NCBI GenBank assembly: GCA_023457475.1
Contig: JAEWLO010000384.1
Span: 1-5,033, forward strand
DNA from: Pseudomonadota bacterium
Lineage (GTDB): Bacteria; Pseudomonadota; Gammaproteobacteria; Xanthomonadales; Xanthomonadaceae
Direction of reading: 5' to 3'
Length of the DNA: 5,033 nucleotides
The translations under genes and the position numbers were made by a program. Each line of letters starts with the position of its first letter. Position 1 is the stretch's first letter. The notes beneath the pieces are model-generated. The model ran no database searches. It worked only from the letters and a program-made list of their open reading frames with translations, and had not been told where the DNA came from. Shown here one piece after another: positions 1 through 4,968 of this stretch.

Positions 1-50
1 ACATGGATGTTTTTGACGAGCCTACATGGATGTATTTACGGCGTGTCCCG
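1..50. repeat. Truncated dyad-rich intergenic repeat (xanthomonad type)
   Basis: The decamer ACATGGATGT occurs at 1-10 and again at 24-33, start to start 23 bp apart. Each copy is an imperfect palindrome (ACAT-GG-ATGT), and the second extends to TACAT-GG-ATGTA at 23-34. It is followed by GGCGTGTCCCGC at 40-51. Read on the minus strand this gives a GCGGGACACGCC head followed by two CATCCATG dyads, a pattern I recall as a dispersed intergenic repeat in Stenotrophomonas and Xanthomonas. The left copy is cut by the window edge: TTTTGACGAG at 11-20 has no partner inside the window, so its other arm probably lies just outside. It has no coding potential I can support. The family assignment is from memory. 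Confidence 0.6.
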
Positions 51-123
51 CAAACCCACCCCCGACGGACCTAGGCACGTAGATCAGCAGCCCAGGGTTG
101 TTCGCGCGGAACCATCAGCCAAC

Positions 124-149
124 AAAAAACCCGGCACAGCGGCCGGGTT
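124..149 (-). terminator. Rho-independent terminator of the fabA-fabB operon
   Basis: On the minus strand AACCCGGC (149-142) pairs perfectly with GCCGGGTT (135-128), giving an 8-bp GC-rich stem with a 6-nt loop (141-136). A run of six T follows on the transcript side, overlapping the base of the stem (129-124). The stem begins 25 bp after the fabB stop codon, the expected place for the operon's end. The T-run lies only on the minus-strand side, so it is directional. Confidence 0.93.
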
Positions 150-174
150 CTCTGCGATCACCTGCGGTGCGACA

Positions 175-1383
175 TCACACCCGCCCGAACACCAGCGCGG
201 CATTCGTGCCGCCGAAGCCGAAGCTGTTCGACATCACGGTGTTCAACTGCGCGTTCTGGCTTTCGCGCACGATCGGGAAGCCTTCCACCGCCGGATCGAG
301 TTCGCCGATGTTGGCCGAACCGGCGATGAAACCGTCGCGCATCATCAGCAGGCAGTAGATGGCCTCGTGCACGCTGGCCGCGCCGAGCGAATGGCCGGAC
401 AGCGCCTTGGTCGAGGACAGCGGCGGAACCGCTTCGCCGAAGACTTCGCGCACCGCCTTCAGCTCGGTCACGTCGCCCAGCGGCGTCGAGGTGCCGTGGG
501 TGTTGAGGTAGTCGATCGGGCCGCTGAGGTTGGCCATCGCCATGTTCATGCAGCGCACCGCACCTTCGCCCGACGGCGCGACCATGTCGGCACCGTCGGA
601 GGTGACGCCGTAACCCACCAGTTCGGCGTAGATGCGCGCGCCACGGGCCACGGCGTGGTCGTAGTCCTCGAGCACCAGCATGCCACCGCCGCCGGCGATG
701 ACGAAGCCGTCGCGGTCCTTGTCGTACGGACGCGAGGCGGTTTCGGGGGTTTCGTTGAAACGCGTGGAAAGCGCGCCCATGGCGTCGAACATCACGCTCA
801 TCGACCAGTGCAGGTCTTCACCGCCGCCGGCGAACATGACGTCCTGCGCACCGTGGCGGATGAGGTCCGCGGCCGCACCGATGCAATGCGCCGAGGTGGC
901 GCAGGCAGCGGAGAGTGAATAGCTCAGGCCCTTGATCTGGAACGCGGTGGCCAGGCAGGCCGACACGGTGGAGCACATCGTGCGCGGCACCATGTACGGA
1001 CCTACCTTGCGCACGCCGCGCGCGCGCAGGATGTCGGCCGATTCCACCTGCCACTGGCTGGAACCGCCGCCCGAGCCGGCGATCAGGCCGGTACGCGGGT
1101 TGGCGACCTGGCTTTCGTCCAGGCCGGCGTCGGCGATGGCATCGCGCATGGCGATGTAGGCGTAGGCCGAGGCGTCGCTCATGAAGCGCTTCAGCTTGCG
1201 GTCGATCTGTTCGTCCAGATCGATCAGCACGTTGCCGCCGACATGGCTGCGCAGGCCGGCTTCGGCGTGGTCGGGCAGGGGGCGGATGCCGGGGCGGCCT
1301 TCGCGCAGTGCGCTGGAAACGGTGTCCAGGTCATTGCCCAGGCACGAGGTGATGCCCATTCCGGTGATGACAACGCGACGCAT
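175..1383 (-). CDS. fabB: 3-oxoacyl-[ACP] synthase I, FabB
   Basis: Encodes a 402-residue beta-ketoacyl-ACP synthase I, close in length to E. coli FabB (about 406). It performs the decarboxylative Claisen condensation of malonyl-ACP with acyl-ACP. FabB is the synthase that elongates the cis-3-decenoyl-ACP made by FabA, so it is needed for unsaturated fatty acids. It is a cytosolic homodimer with a thiolase fold. Catalytic residues are all visible: nucleophile Cys161 in SAACATS, His296 in NTHGTST, Lys326 in STKALSG, and His331 in GHSLGA. The glycine-rich GFGGTNA motif near residues 389-395 closes the C-terminus. The ATG start overlaps the fabA stop as TGATG, and no strong Shine-Dalgarno precedes it, so translation is probably coupled to fabA. 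FabF is the main alternative, but the fabA linkage and the SAACATS context favour FabB. Confidence 0.95.
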   Translation of the reverse strand: MRRVVITGMGITSCLGNDLDTVSSALREGRPGIRPLPDHAEAGLRSHVGGNVLIDLDEQIDRKLKRFMSDASAYAYIAMRDAIADAGLDESQVANPRTGLIAGSGGGSSQWQVESADILRARGVRKVGPYMVPRTMCSTVSACLATAFQIKGLSYSLSAACATSAHCIGAAADLIRHGAQDVMFAGGGEDLHWSMSVMFDAMGALSTRFNETPETASRPYDKDRDGFVIAGGGGMLVLEDYDHAVARGARIYAELVGYGVTSDGADMVAPSGEGAVRCMNMAMANLSGPIDYLNTHGTSTPLGDVTELKAVREVFGEAVPPLSSTKALSGHSLGAASVHEAIYCLLMMRDGFIAGSANIGELDPAVEGFPIVRESQNAQLNTVMSNSFGFGGTNAALVFGRV

Positions 1384-1898
1384 CAGAAATTCTCGGTAGA
1401 AGTGAACAGGCCCACACGCAGGTCCTTGGCGGTATAGATCTCACGGCCGTCGACCAGCATGCGGGCATCGGCCTGGGCCATCACCAGCTTGCGGTTGATC
1501 ACGCGGGTGATGTCGATCTCGTAGGACACCAGCTTCGCGTCCGGCAGCACCTGGCCGGTGAACTTCACCTCGCCGCAGCCGAGCGCGCGGCCGCGTCCGG
1601 GGGCACCGAGCCAGGTGAGGTAGAAGCCGGTGAGCTGCCACATCGCATCCAGGCCGAGGCAGCCGGGCATCACCGGGTCGCCGATGAAGTGACAGCCGAA
1701 GAACCACAGGTCCGGGCGGATATCCAGTTCGGCGCGTACCAGACCCTTGCCGTGCGGGCCGCCGTCTTCGCGGATGTCGGTGATGCGGTCGAACATCAGC
1801 ATCGGGTCGTTGGGCAGGCGACCACTGCCCGGGCCGAACAGTTCACCGCGGGCACTGGCCAGCAGCTGTTCGCGCGAGAACGCGTTGAGACGAGTCAT
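1383..1898 (-). CDS. fabA: 3-hydroxydecanoyl-[ACP] dehydratase/isomerase, FabA
   Basis: Encodes a 171-residue FabA, the same size as the E. coli enzyme. It dehydrates (3R)-hydroxydecanoyl-ACP to trans-2-decenoyl-ACP and isomerises this to the cis-3 form, the branch point into unsaturated fatty acids. It is a single hot-dog domain that acts as a cytosolic dimer. The active-site histidine is His70 in FFGCHFIGDPVMPGC and the partner acid is Asp84 in LGLDAMWQ. KFTGQVLP and the C-terminal YTAKDLRVGLF are also family hallmarks. The frame stays open upstream to a TTG at 1970, but those 24 codons (rich in Cys, hydrophobic) match nothing in FabA. The ATG at 1898 gives MTRLNAFSREQLLASARGE, which aligns with the family N-terminus, and has an AGGA 11 nt upstream. 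It is the first gene of the fabA-fabB operon and ends in the TGATG overlap with fabB. Confidence 0.96.
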   Translation of the reverse strand: MTRLNAFSREQLLASARGELFGPGSGRLPNDPMLMFDRITDIREDGGPHGKGLVRAELDIRPDLWFFGCHFIGDPVMPGCLGLDAMWQLTGFYLTWLGAPGRGRALGCGEVKFTGQVLPDAKLVSYEIDITRVINRKLVMAQADARMLVDGREIYTAKDLRVGLFTSTENF

Positions 1899-1997
1899 GG
1901 AAAGCGCAATCCTGAGGAAGTTGCAACGGAAACAGGCGCTGAGAGTGCAGACAAAAACGGATTCAATCAAACGTTTTAACCGTACGCTGGCGTAGTG

Positions 1998-2012
1998 TTT
2001 TCAGCTTGAAAA
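1998..2012. promoter_or_regulatory. Perfect inverted repeat, candidate operator
   Basis: TTTTCA (1998-2003) and TGAAAA (2007-2012) are exact reverse complements around a 3-bp centre, GCT. This 15-bp dyad sits about 100 bp upstream of the fabA start and 80 bp upstream of dinB. The size and symmetry suit a dimeric repressor site, and the position suits control of fabAB. Which protein, if any, binds it cannot be told from the sequence. Confidence 0.35.
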
Positions 2013-2032
2013 ACGCATGTTGTTGTTATGAA

Positions 2033-2061
2033 AAGACCATACTGAAGCGTGTGGCTGTAAT
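2033..2061 (+). promoter_or_regulatory. Weak candidate dinB promoter
   Basis: TGTAAT at 2056-2061 matches the -10 consensus in five of six positions and lies 30 bp before the dinB GTG. The hexamer 17 bp upstream, AAGACC (2033-2038), keeps only the GAC core of a -35 box. CATACT at 2038-2043 is an alternative -10 with no better -35. I see no LexA box of the E. coli (CTGT-N8-ACAG) or xanthomonad (TTAGTA-N4-TACTAA) type nearby. Confidence 0.3.
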
Positions 2062-2091
2062 CTTGTTCATCTGAATCCCAAGCCCATCCAC

Positions 2092-3165
2092 GTGTCCGCC
2101 CTCCGCAAGATCATTCATGTCGACATGGACGCGTTCTACGCGTCGGTGGAGCAGCGCGACAATCCGTCGCTGCGCGGCAAGCCCGTGGTGGTGGCCTGGC
2201 GCGGGGCGCGTTCGGTGGTATGCGCGGCGTCGTACGAGGCGCGGGTGTTCGGCGTGCGTTCGGCGATGCCCGCACTGCGCGCCGAGCGCCTGTGTCCGGA
2301 TGCGGTGTTCGTGCCGCCGGATTTCGTCCGCTACAAGGCGGTGTCGCGGCAGGTGCGCGAGATCTTCCTTTCACATACCGATCTGGTGGAACCGTTGTCG
2401 CTGGACGAGGCCTACCTGGATGTCAGCGTGCACAAGGGTGGCATGACCGTGGCCACCGATATCGCGCAGCTGATCCGCGCGCAGATCCGCGAAGCCACGC
2501 AGCTCACTGCCTCGGCGGGCATCGCACCGAACAAGTTCCTGGCCAAGATCGCCTCGGACTGGCGCAAGCCGGACGGGCAGTTCGTGGTGCCGCCGCACCG
2601 GGTGGAGCAGTTCCTGACGCCGTTGGCGGTGAAACGCGTACCGGGCGTGGGAAAGGTGATGGAAGGCAAGCTGACCGAACTGGGTATCGTTACCGTAGGT
2701 GACCTGCGTGCGTTGCCGCTGGAAGTGCTGCAGGCGCGATTCGGCAGTTTCGGGGAGAGCCTGTACCGGCGCGCGCGCGGCATAGACGAGCGCCCGGTGG
2801 AACCGGACCAGCCGGTGCAGTCGATTTCCTCGGAAGACACCTTCGCCGAGGATCTGCCACTTGATGCGCTGGAACCGGCCATCGTGGAACTGGCTGGCAG
2901 GACGTGGAACGCCACGCGCAGGACCGACCGTGTGGGTCATACCGTGGTGCTGAAGCTGAAGACGGCGCAGTTCCGCATCATCACGCGCAGCTTCACGCCG
3001 GAAAAGGCACCGGAAACGATGGAGGAGCTGCGCGATATCGCGTTGGCGCTGCGCGCCCGCGTGGACCTGCCGGTAGAGACGCGCTACCGGCTGGTCGGCG
3101 TGGGGCTGGGTGGGTTCCGCGAGCCCGATGAGGTGGTGCAGCCGGGGTTGTTTGACGCGCCGTGA
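2092..3165 (+). CDS. dinB: DNA polymerase IV (Y-family translesion polymerase)
   Basis: Encodes a 357-residue DinB, close to the E. coli length of 351. It copies past minor-groove and N2-guanine lesions, with low fidelity and no proofreading. The metal-binding carboxylates are Asp11 in IIHVDMDAF and Asp105-Glu106 in SLDEAYLDV. Tyr16 falls at the steric-gate position (Phe13 in E. coli) that excludes ribonucleotides. SYEARVFGVRSAMP (about 48-60) is the fingers signature. A helix-hairpin-helix thumb (KRVPGVGKVM, about 181-190) and a little-finger domain (about 242-343) follow. The C-terminal QPGLF (350-354) fits the beta-clamp binding motif. The start is GTG, giving MSALRKIIHVDMD; the next in-frame ATG (codon 12) would remove the catalytic Asp11. 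No clear Shine-Dalgarno precedes it, suggesting weak translation. The gene stands alone, convergent with the reductase gene downstream. Confidence 0.96.
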   Translation: MSALRKIIHVDMDAFYASVEQRDNPSLRGKPVVVAWRGARSVVCAASYEARVFGVRSAMPALRAERLCPDAVFVPPDFVRYKAVSRQVREIFLSHTDLVEPLSLDEAYLDVSVHKGGMTVATDIAQLIRAQIREATQLTASAGIAPNKFLAKIASDWRKPDGQFVVPPHRVEQFLTPLAVKRVPGVGKVMEGKLTELGIVTVGDLRALPLEVLQARFGSFGESLYRRARGIDERPVEPDQPVQSISSEDTFAEDLPLDALEPAIVELAGRTWNATRRTDRVGHTVVLKLKTAQFRIITRSFTPEKAPETMEELRDIALALRARVDLPVETRYRLVGVGLGGFREPDEVVQPGLFDAP

Positions 3166-3185
3166 CCCGCGATGCCGGGGTCATG
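3161..3185 (+). terminator. Hairpin overlapping the dinB stop codon
   Basis: Bases 3161-3168 pair with 3178-3185 to give an 8-bp stem (TGACCC against GGGTCA, then a G-T wobble and a closing C-G pair) with a 9-nt loop. The TGA stop codon is part of the stem. The downstream sequence has no T-run, so this is not a canonical intrinsic terminator. It may aid 3'-end formation or may be chance in GC-rich DNA. Confidence 0.3.
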
Positions 3186-3223
3186 CCTTCGTCGCGATGC
3201 CAGGCACCGGTAGCGTCGCACGC

Positions 3224-3233
3224 CAGTCGACTG
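3224..3233. repeat. 10-bp perfect palindrome between convergent genes
   Basis: CAGTCGACTG reads the same on both strands with no spacer. It lies in the 133-bp gap between dinB and the reductase gene. Such a palindrome could be a protein site, but its place downstream of both genes argues against promoter control. Confidence 0.3.
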
Positions 3234-3242
3234 CCGATAGCA

Positions 3243-3290
3243 GGGCCGCGTGCGGCAGGGCATGAAAATCCCTGAATCCGCACGCGCCCC
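3243..3290. terminator. Long interrupted hairpin between convergent genes
   Basis: CGCGTGCGG (3247-3255) pairs perfectly with CCGCACGCG (3278-3286). An inner stem, CAGGG (3256-3260) with CCCTG (3270-3274), continues it after a 3-nt AAT bulge (3275-3277), closing a 9-nt loop, CATGAAAAT. Outside, beyond one C-C mismatch, GGG (3243-3245) pairs with CCC (3288-3290). This gives 17 pairs in all. It lies 8 bp past the reductase stop codon and 77 bp past the dinB stop, so it could end or protect both convergent transcripts. Neither side carries a T-run, so a classical Rho-independent mechanism is unlikely. It may act as a 3'-stabilising structure or with Rho. Confidence 0.5.
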
Positions 3291-3298
3291 ATCACACC

Positions 3299-3937
3299 TC
3301 AATACGCCACAGTAGCAATCTGGCGCTTGTACTGCGGCGTCTCGATCTCACTCACGAACGCATCGGCATAATCGGCATAGCTGATCCGGCTGTGCCCATC
3401 GGCACCCACCAGGAACTGCTTCGCCTGGGTGCGGAAGCCGCCCTTCTGCGGCCCCGGTCCGATCTCGGCGGCCGGCGAATAGAACGTCCAGTCCAGATCA
3501 TCCACCTGGCGCAGCTGGTTGAACGCTTCACGCGCCGCCAGCGCCACCGGCTTGTAGGCGTCCGGGAAGCCCTCGCTGTCCACCAGCTGCTTGCCCGGCG
3601 CAACCTCCAGGGTGCCGGCACCGCCCACCATCAGGAAGCGCGGAACCCCGGCCTGGCGGGCAGCCTTCACCAGCGCGGCGGTCATCGTGGTAACGGTGCC
3701 CGGATCATCTCCCGGGCGCGGGCCGAAGGCGCTGGCCAGCACGTCGTGCCCGGCAATGACCGCGGCCAGCGCATCGGTATCGTCCAGCGCGGCGACCGCC
3801 AGGCGGGCTCCGTCCAGTTCAGCGGGCAGGCCCGTGTCGCGCCGGACCACGGCGGTGACCTGGTGGCCGCGGGCCAAGGCCTGGCGGGTGATTTCGCGAC
3901 CGATGTTGCCGGTGGCACCGACGAGGGCGATCTTCAT
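3299..3937 (-). CDS. NAD(P)-binding atypical SDR reductase, YwnB/YhfK-like
   Basis: Encodes 212 residues forming one Rossmann fold. The dinucleotide-binding loop is GATGNIG (residues 7-13) directly after the first strand, MKIALV. Basic residues at 32-33 (VRRD) after the second strand hint at NADPH preference. FLMVGGAGTLEV (101-112) and DAYKPVALAAREAFNQL (126-142) resemble the atypical SDR group often annotated as putative NADH-flavin reductase (COG2910-like). There is no clear YxxxK catalytic pair, normal for this group. There is no signal peptide or membrane segment, so it should be cytosolic. The substrate is unknown; a quinone, flavin or small electrophile is only a guess from relatives. 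The start is the ATG at 3937, with GGAG 8 nt upstream. The frame stays open far upstream, but that part lies antisense to the regulator gene. It is divergent from the LysR-type gene, its likely regulator. Confidence 0.88.
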   Translation of the reverse strand: MKIALVGATGNIGREITRQALARGHQVTAVVRRDTGLPAELDGARLAVAALDDTDALAAVIAGHDVLASAFGPRPGDDPGTVTTMTAALVKAARQAGVPRFLMVGGAGTLEVAPGKQLVDSEGFPDAYKPVALAAREAFNQLRQVDDLDWTFYSPAAEIGPGPQKGGFRTQAKQFLVGADGHSRISYADYADAFVSEIETPQYKRQIATVAY

Positions 3938-3945
3938 GGGGCGTT

Positions 3946-3949
3946 CTCC
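3946..3949 (-). promoter_or_regulatory. Ribosome binding site fixing the reductase start
   Basis: GGAG on the minus strand, 8 nt before the ATG at 3937, is the best Shine-Dalgarno match in the window. It decides for this start over the longer open frame that extends upstream. Confidence 0.75.
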
Positions 3950-3976
3950 GTTGAGGTAGGAATCCAGCATATGCGC

Positions 3977-4005
3977 CTGAAATCGGCCGAAAAACCGCGT
4001 ATAAC
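3977..4005 (+). promoter_or_regulatory. Candidate promoter of the LysR-type gene
   Basis: CTGAAA (3977-3982, four of six to TTGACA) and TATAAC (4000-4005, five of six to TATAAT) are separated by the ideal 17 bp. Transcription would begin near 4012, leaving a leader of about 22 nt before the ATG at 4034. The -35 box overlaps the first GCCTGAA repeat and the second repeat covers the probable start site, so a protein bound there could repress this gene. Confidence 0.5.
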
Positions 4006-4033
4006 GGCCTGAACTGTTGCATGGATCGATCAG

Positions 4034-4936
4034 ATGGACCGGATGACCGCGATGACGGTGTTCGTGGAAGTGGCCGAGCGCGGCAGCCTGACCGCGGCGG
4101 CCGAGGCGCTGGACATGTCGCGCGCGATGGTGACCCGTTACCTGGCCGAGGCGGAAGACTGGCTCGGTGCGCGCCTGCTGCACCGGACCACGCGCCGGAT
4201 CAGCCTCACCGCACCCGGGGACGCCGCCCTGCTGCGGTTCCGGCAGATGCTGGCCATCGGCGATGAGCTGCGCGACGAGCTGGCCAGCGACAATCCCGAG
4301 CCGCACGGGCTGTTGCGGGTGACCGCCAGCGTGTCGTTCGGCCAGCTGCATCTGGCTGCGGCCGTGGCGGACTTCGTGCAGCGTTACCCCCAGACCCGCG
4401 TTGAACTGCTGCTGGTGGACCGGGTGGTGAACCTGGTGGAAGAACGCGTGGACGTGGCCGTACGCATCTCGCGTGCGATCGACCCGCAGCTGATCGCGCG
4501 CCGCCTCGCCCCCTGCCGGTCGGTGATGTGCGCCGCACCGGCCTACCTGGCCGCGCGCGGCACGCCGGCAACGGCCGATGCATTGGCGGGCCACAACTGC
4601 CTCACCCATCATTACGTGGGAAGAAGCGTCTGGCAGCTGCAGCGCGGGGGACGCCCGGTGAGCGTGGCCGTGAGCGGCAACATCAGCGCGAACGAGGCGT
4701 CGCTGCTGCTGGAGGCGGTGCGGGCGGGCGCGGGCATCGCCATGCTGCCCATGTATCAGATCGGCCCGCTGCTGGAGACCGGTGAACTGGTGGAAGTGCT
4801 GCCGGACTACGAGGCAGAGGTCATGGGATTACATGCAGTGTATGCGTCGCGTCGGCAGCTACCGGCGCTCACGCGTCGCTTCGTGGATTTCCTGGTGGAG
4901 CGCTTCGCCAGCCCTGAGTTCCTTGCACGTGTGTGA
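4034..4936 (+). CDS. LysR family transcriptional regulator (CrgA-like)
   Basis: Encodes 300 residues, the usual LysR length. The N-terminal winged helix-turn-helix spans about 4-62: MTAMTVFVEVAERGSLTAAA, then the recognition region MSRAMVTRYLAEAEDWLGARLL and the wing HRTTRRISLT. The effector-binding periplasmic-protein-like domain starts at HGLLRVTASVSFG (about 91-103) and runs to about 290. VVNLVEERVDVAVRI (131-145) and AGAGIAMLPMY (231-241) are typical of the CrgA-like subgroup. It is a cytosolic DNA-binding protein, expected to act as a tetramer. The ligand is not deducible. In-frame ATG codons lie at positions 1, 4 and 7; the first is chosen because family members commonly begin MDRMTAM-like, but no strong ribosome site separates them. 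Its divergent placement next to the reductase gene suggests it controls that gene and its own promoter. Confidence 0.92.
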   Translation: MDRMTAMTVFVEVAERGSLTAAAEALDMSRAMVTRYLAEAEDWLGARLLHRTTRRISLTAPGDAALLRFRQMLAIGDELRDELASDNPEPHGLLRVTASVSFGQLHLAAAVADFVQRYPQTRVELLLVDRVVNLVEERVDVAVRISRAIDPQLIARRLAPCRSVMCAAPAYLAARGTPATADALAGHNCLTHHYVGRSVWQLQRGGRPVSVAVSGNISANEASLLLEAVRAGAGIAMLPMYQIGPLLETGELVEVLPDYEAEVMGLHAVYASRRQLPALTRRFVDFLVERFASPEFLARV

Positions 4937-4968
4937 GTCCCGCGCGTGCGTCAATGCCGTCTGCGGCC

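Larger units (their letters stand above)
1899..2091. promoter_or_regulatory. Divergent fabA / dinB regulatory region
   Basis: These 193 bp lie between the start codons of fabA (minus) and dinB (plus) and must hold both promoters and the fabAB leader. The middle, about 1960-2040, is clearly more AT-rich than the flanking genes. I see no consensus sigma-70 pair for fabA; the nearest is CTGAAA (minus, 2004-1999) with GTTAAA 18 bp on, a weak fit. Two dyad elements lie here: TTTTCA-GCT-TGAAAA at 1998-2012 and CGTACG at 1981-1986. A GTT triplet repeats three times at 2019-2027. No open frame of interest and no stable RNA fold was noticed. Confidence 0.6.
3938..4033. promoter_or_regulatory. Divergent reductase / LysR control region
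   Basis: These 96 bp separate the two divergent start codons. They contain an 8-bp palindrome, GCATATGC (3967-3974). GGCCG (3985-3989) and CGGCC (4005-4009) form an inverted repeat. GCCTGAA occurs twice, at 3975-3981 and 4007-4013, exactly 32 bp apart, about three helical turns. A compact divergent region with spaced repeats is typical of LysR control. For the reductase I can offer only a weak -10 (TATGCT, minus strand, 3971-3966). Confidence 0.5.

Noticed and set aside
7..918. 303-codon open frame on the plus strand opposite fabB
   Set aside because: It is antisense to a clearly functional fabB. Its product is low-complexity, rich in His, Arg, Ala and Gly, typical of an off-frame reading in GC-rich DNA.
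1899..1970. 24-residue N-terminal extension of FabA from a TTG
   Set aside because: The extension is hydrophobic and Cys-rich with no match to FabA. The ATG at 1898 gives the family's usual 171-residue length and N-terminus. The open frame upstream is most simply an untranslated leader.
2056..2076. Possible LexA-like dyad (CTGT... or GTTC-N4-GAAT) before dinB
   Set aside because: The E. coli-type box lacks its ACAG half, and GTTC-N4-GAAT is imperfect and inverted relative to the Gram-positive GAAC-N4-GTTC motif. Neither is a convincing operator.
2371..2940. Minus-strand frames of 167-189 codons inside dinB
   Set aside because: They are opposite a dinB with all catalytic residues intact, with no recognisable domain and no ribosome site.
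3210..3233. GTAG at 3210 as the head of another SMAG palindrome
   Set aside because: No short GC stem with a tight loop follows directly, so only the tetranucleotide matches.
3231..3258. CTGCCG/CGGCAG hairpin as a terminator
   Set aside because: It has only six pairs around a 16-nt loop, no T-run, and competes with the much stronger structure at 3243-3290.
3938..4612. 225-residue upstream extension of the reductase frame
   Set aside because: It runs antisense through the LysR-type gene and the divergent control region. The ATG at 3937 has a good ribosome site and begins the Rossmann fold directly.
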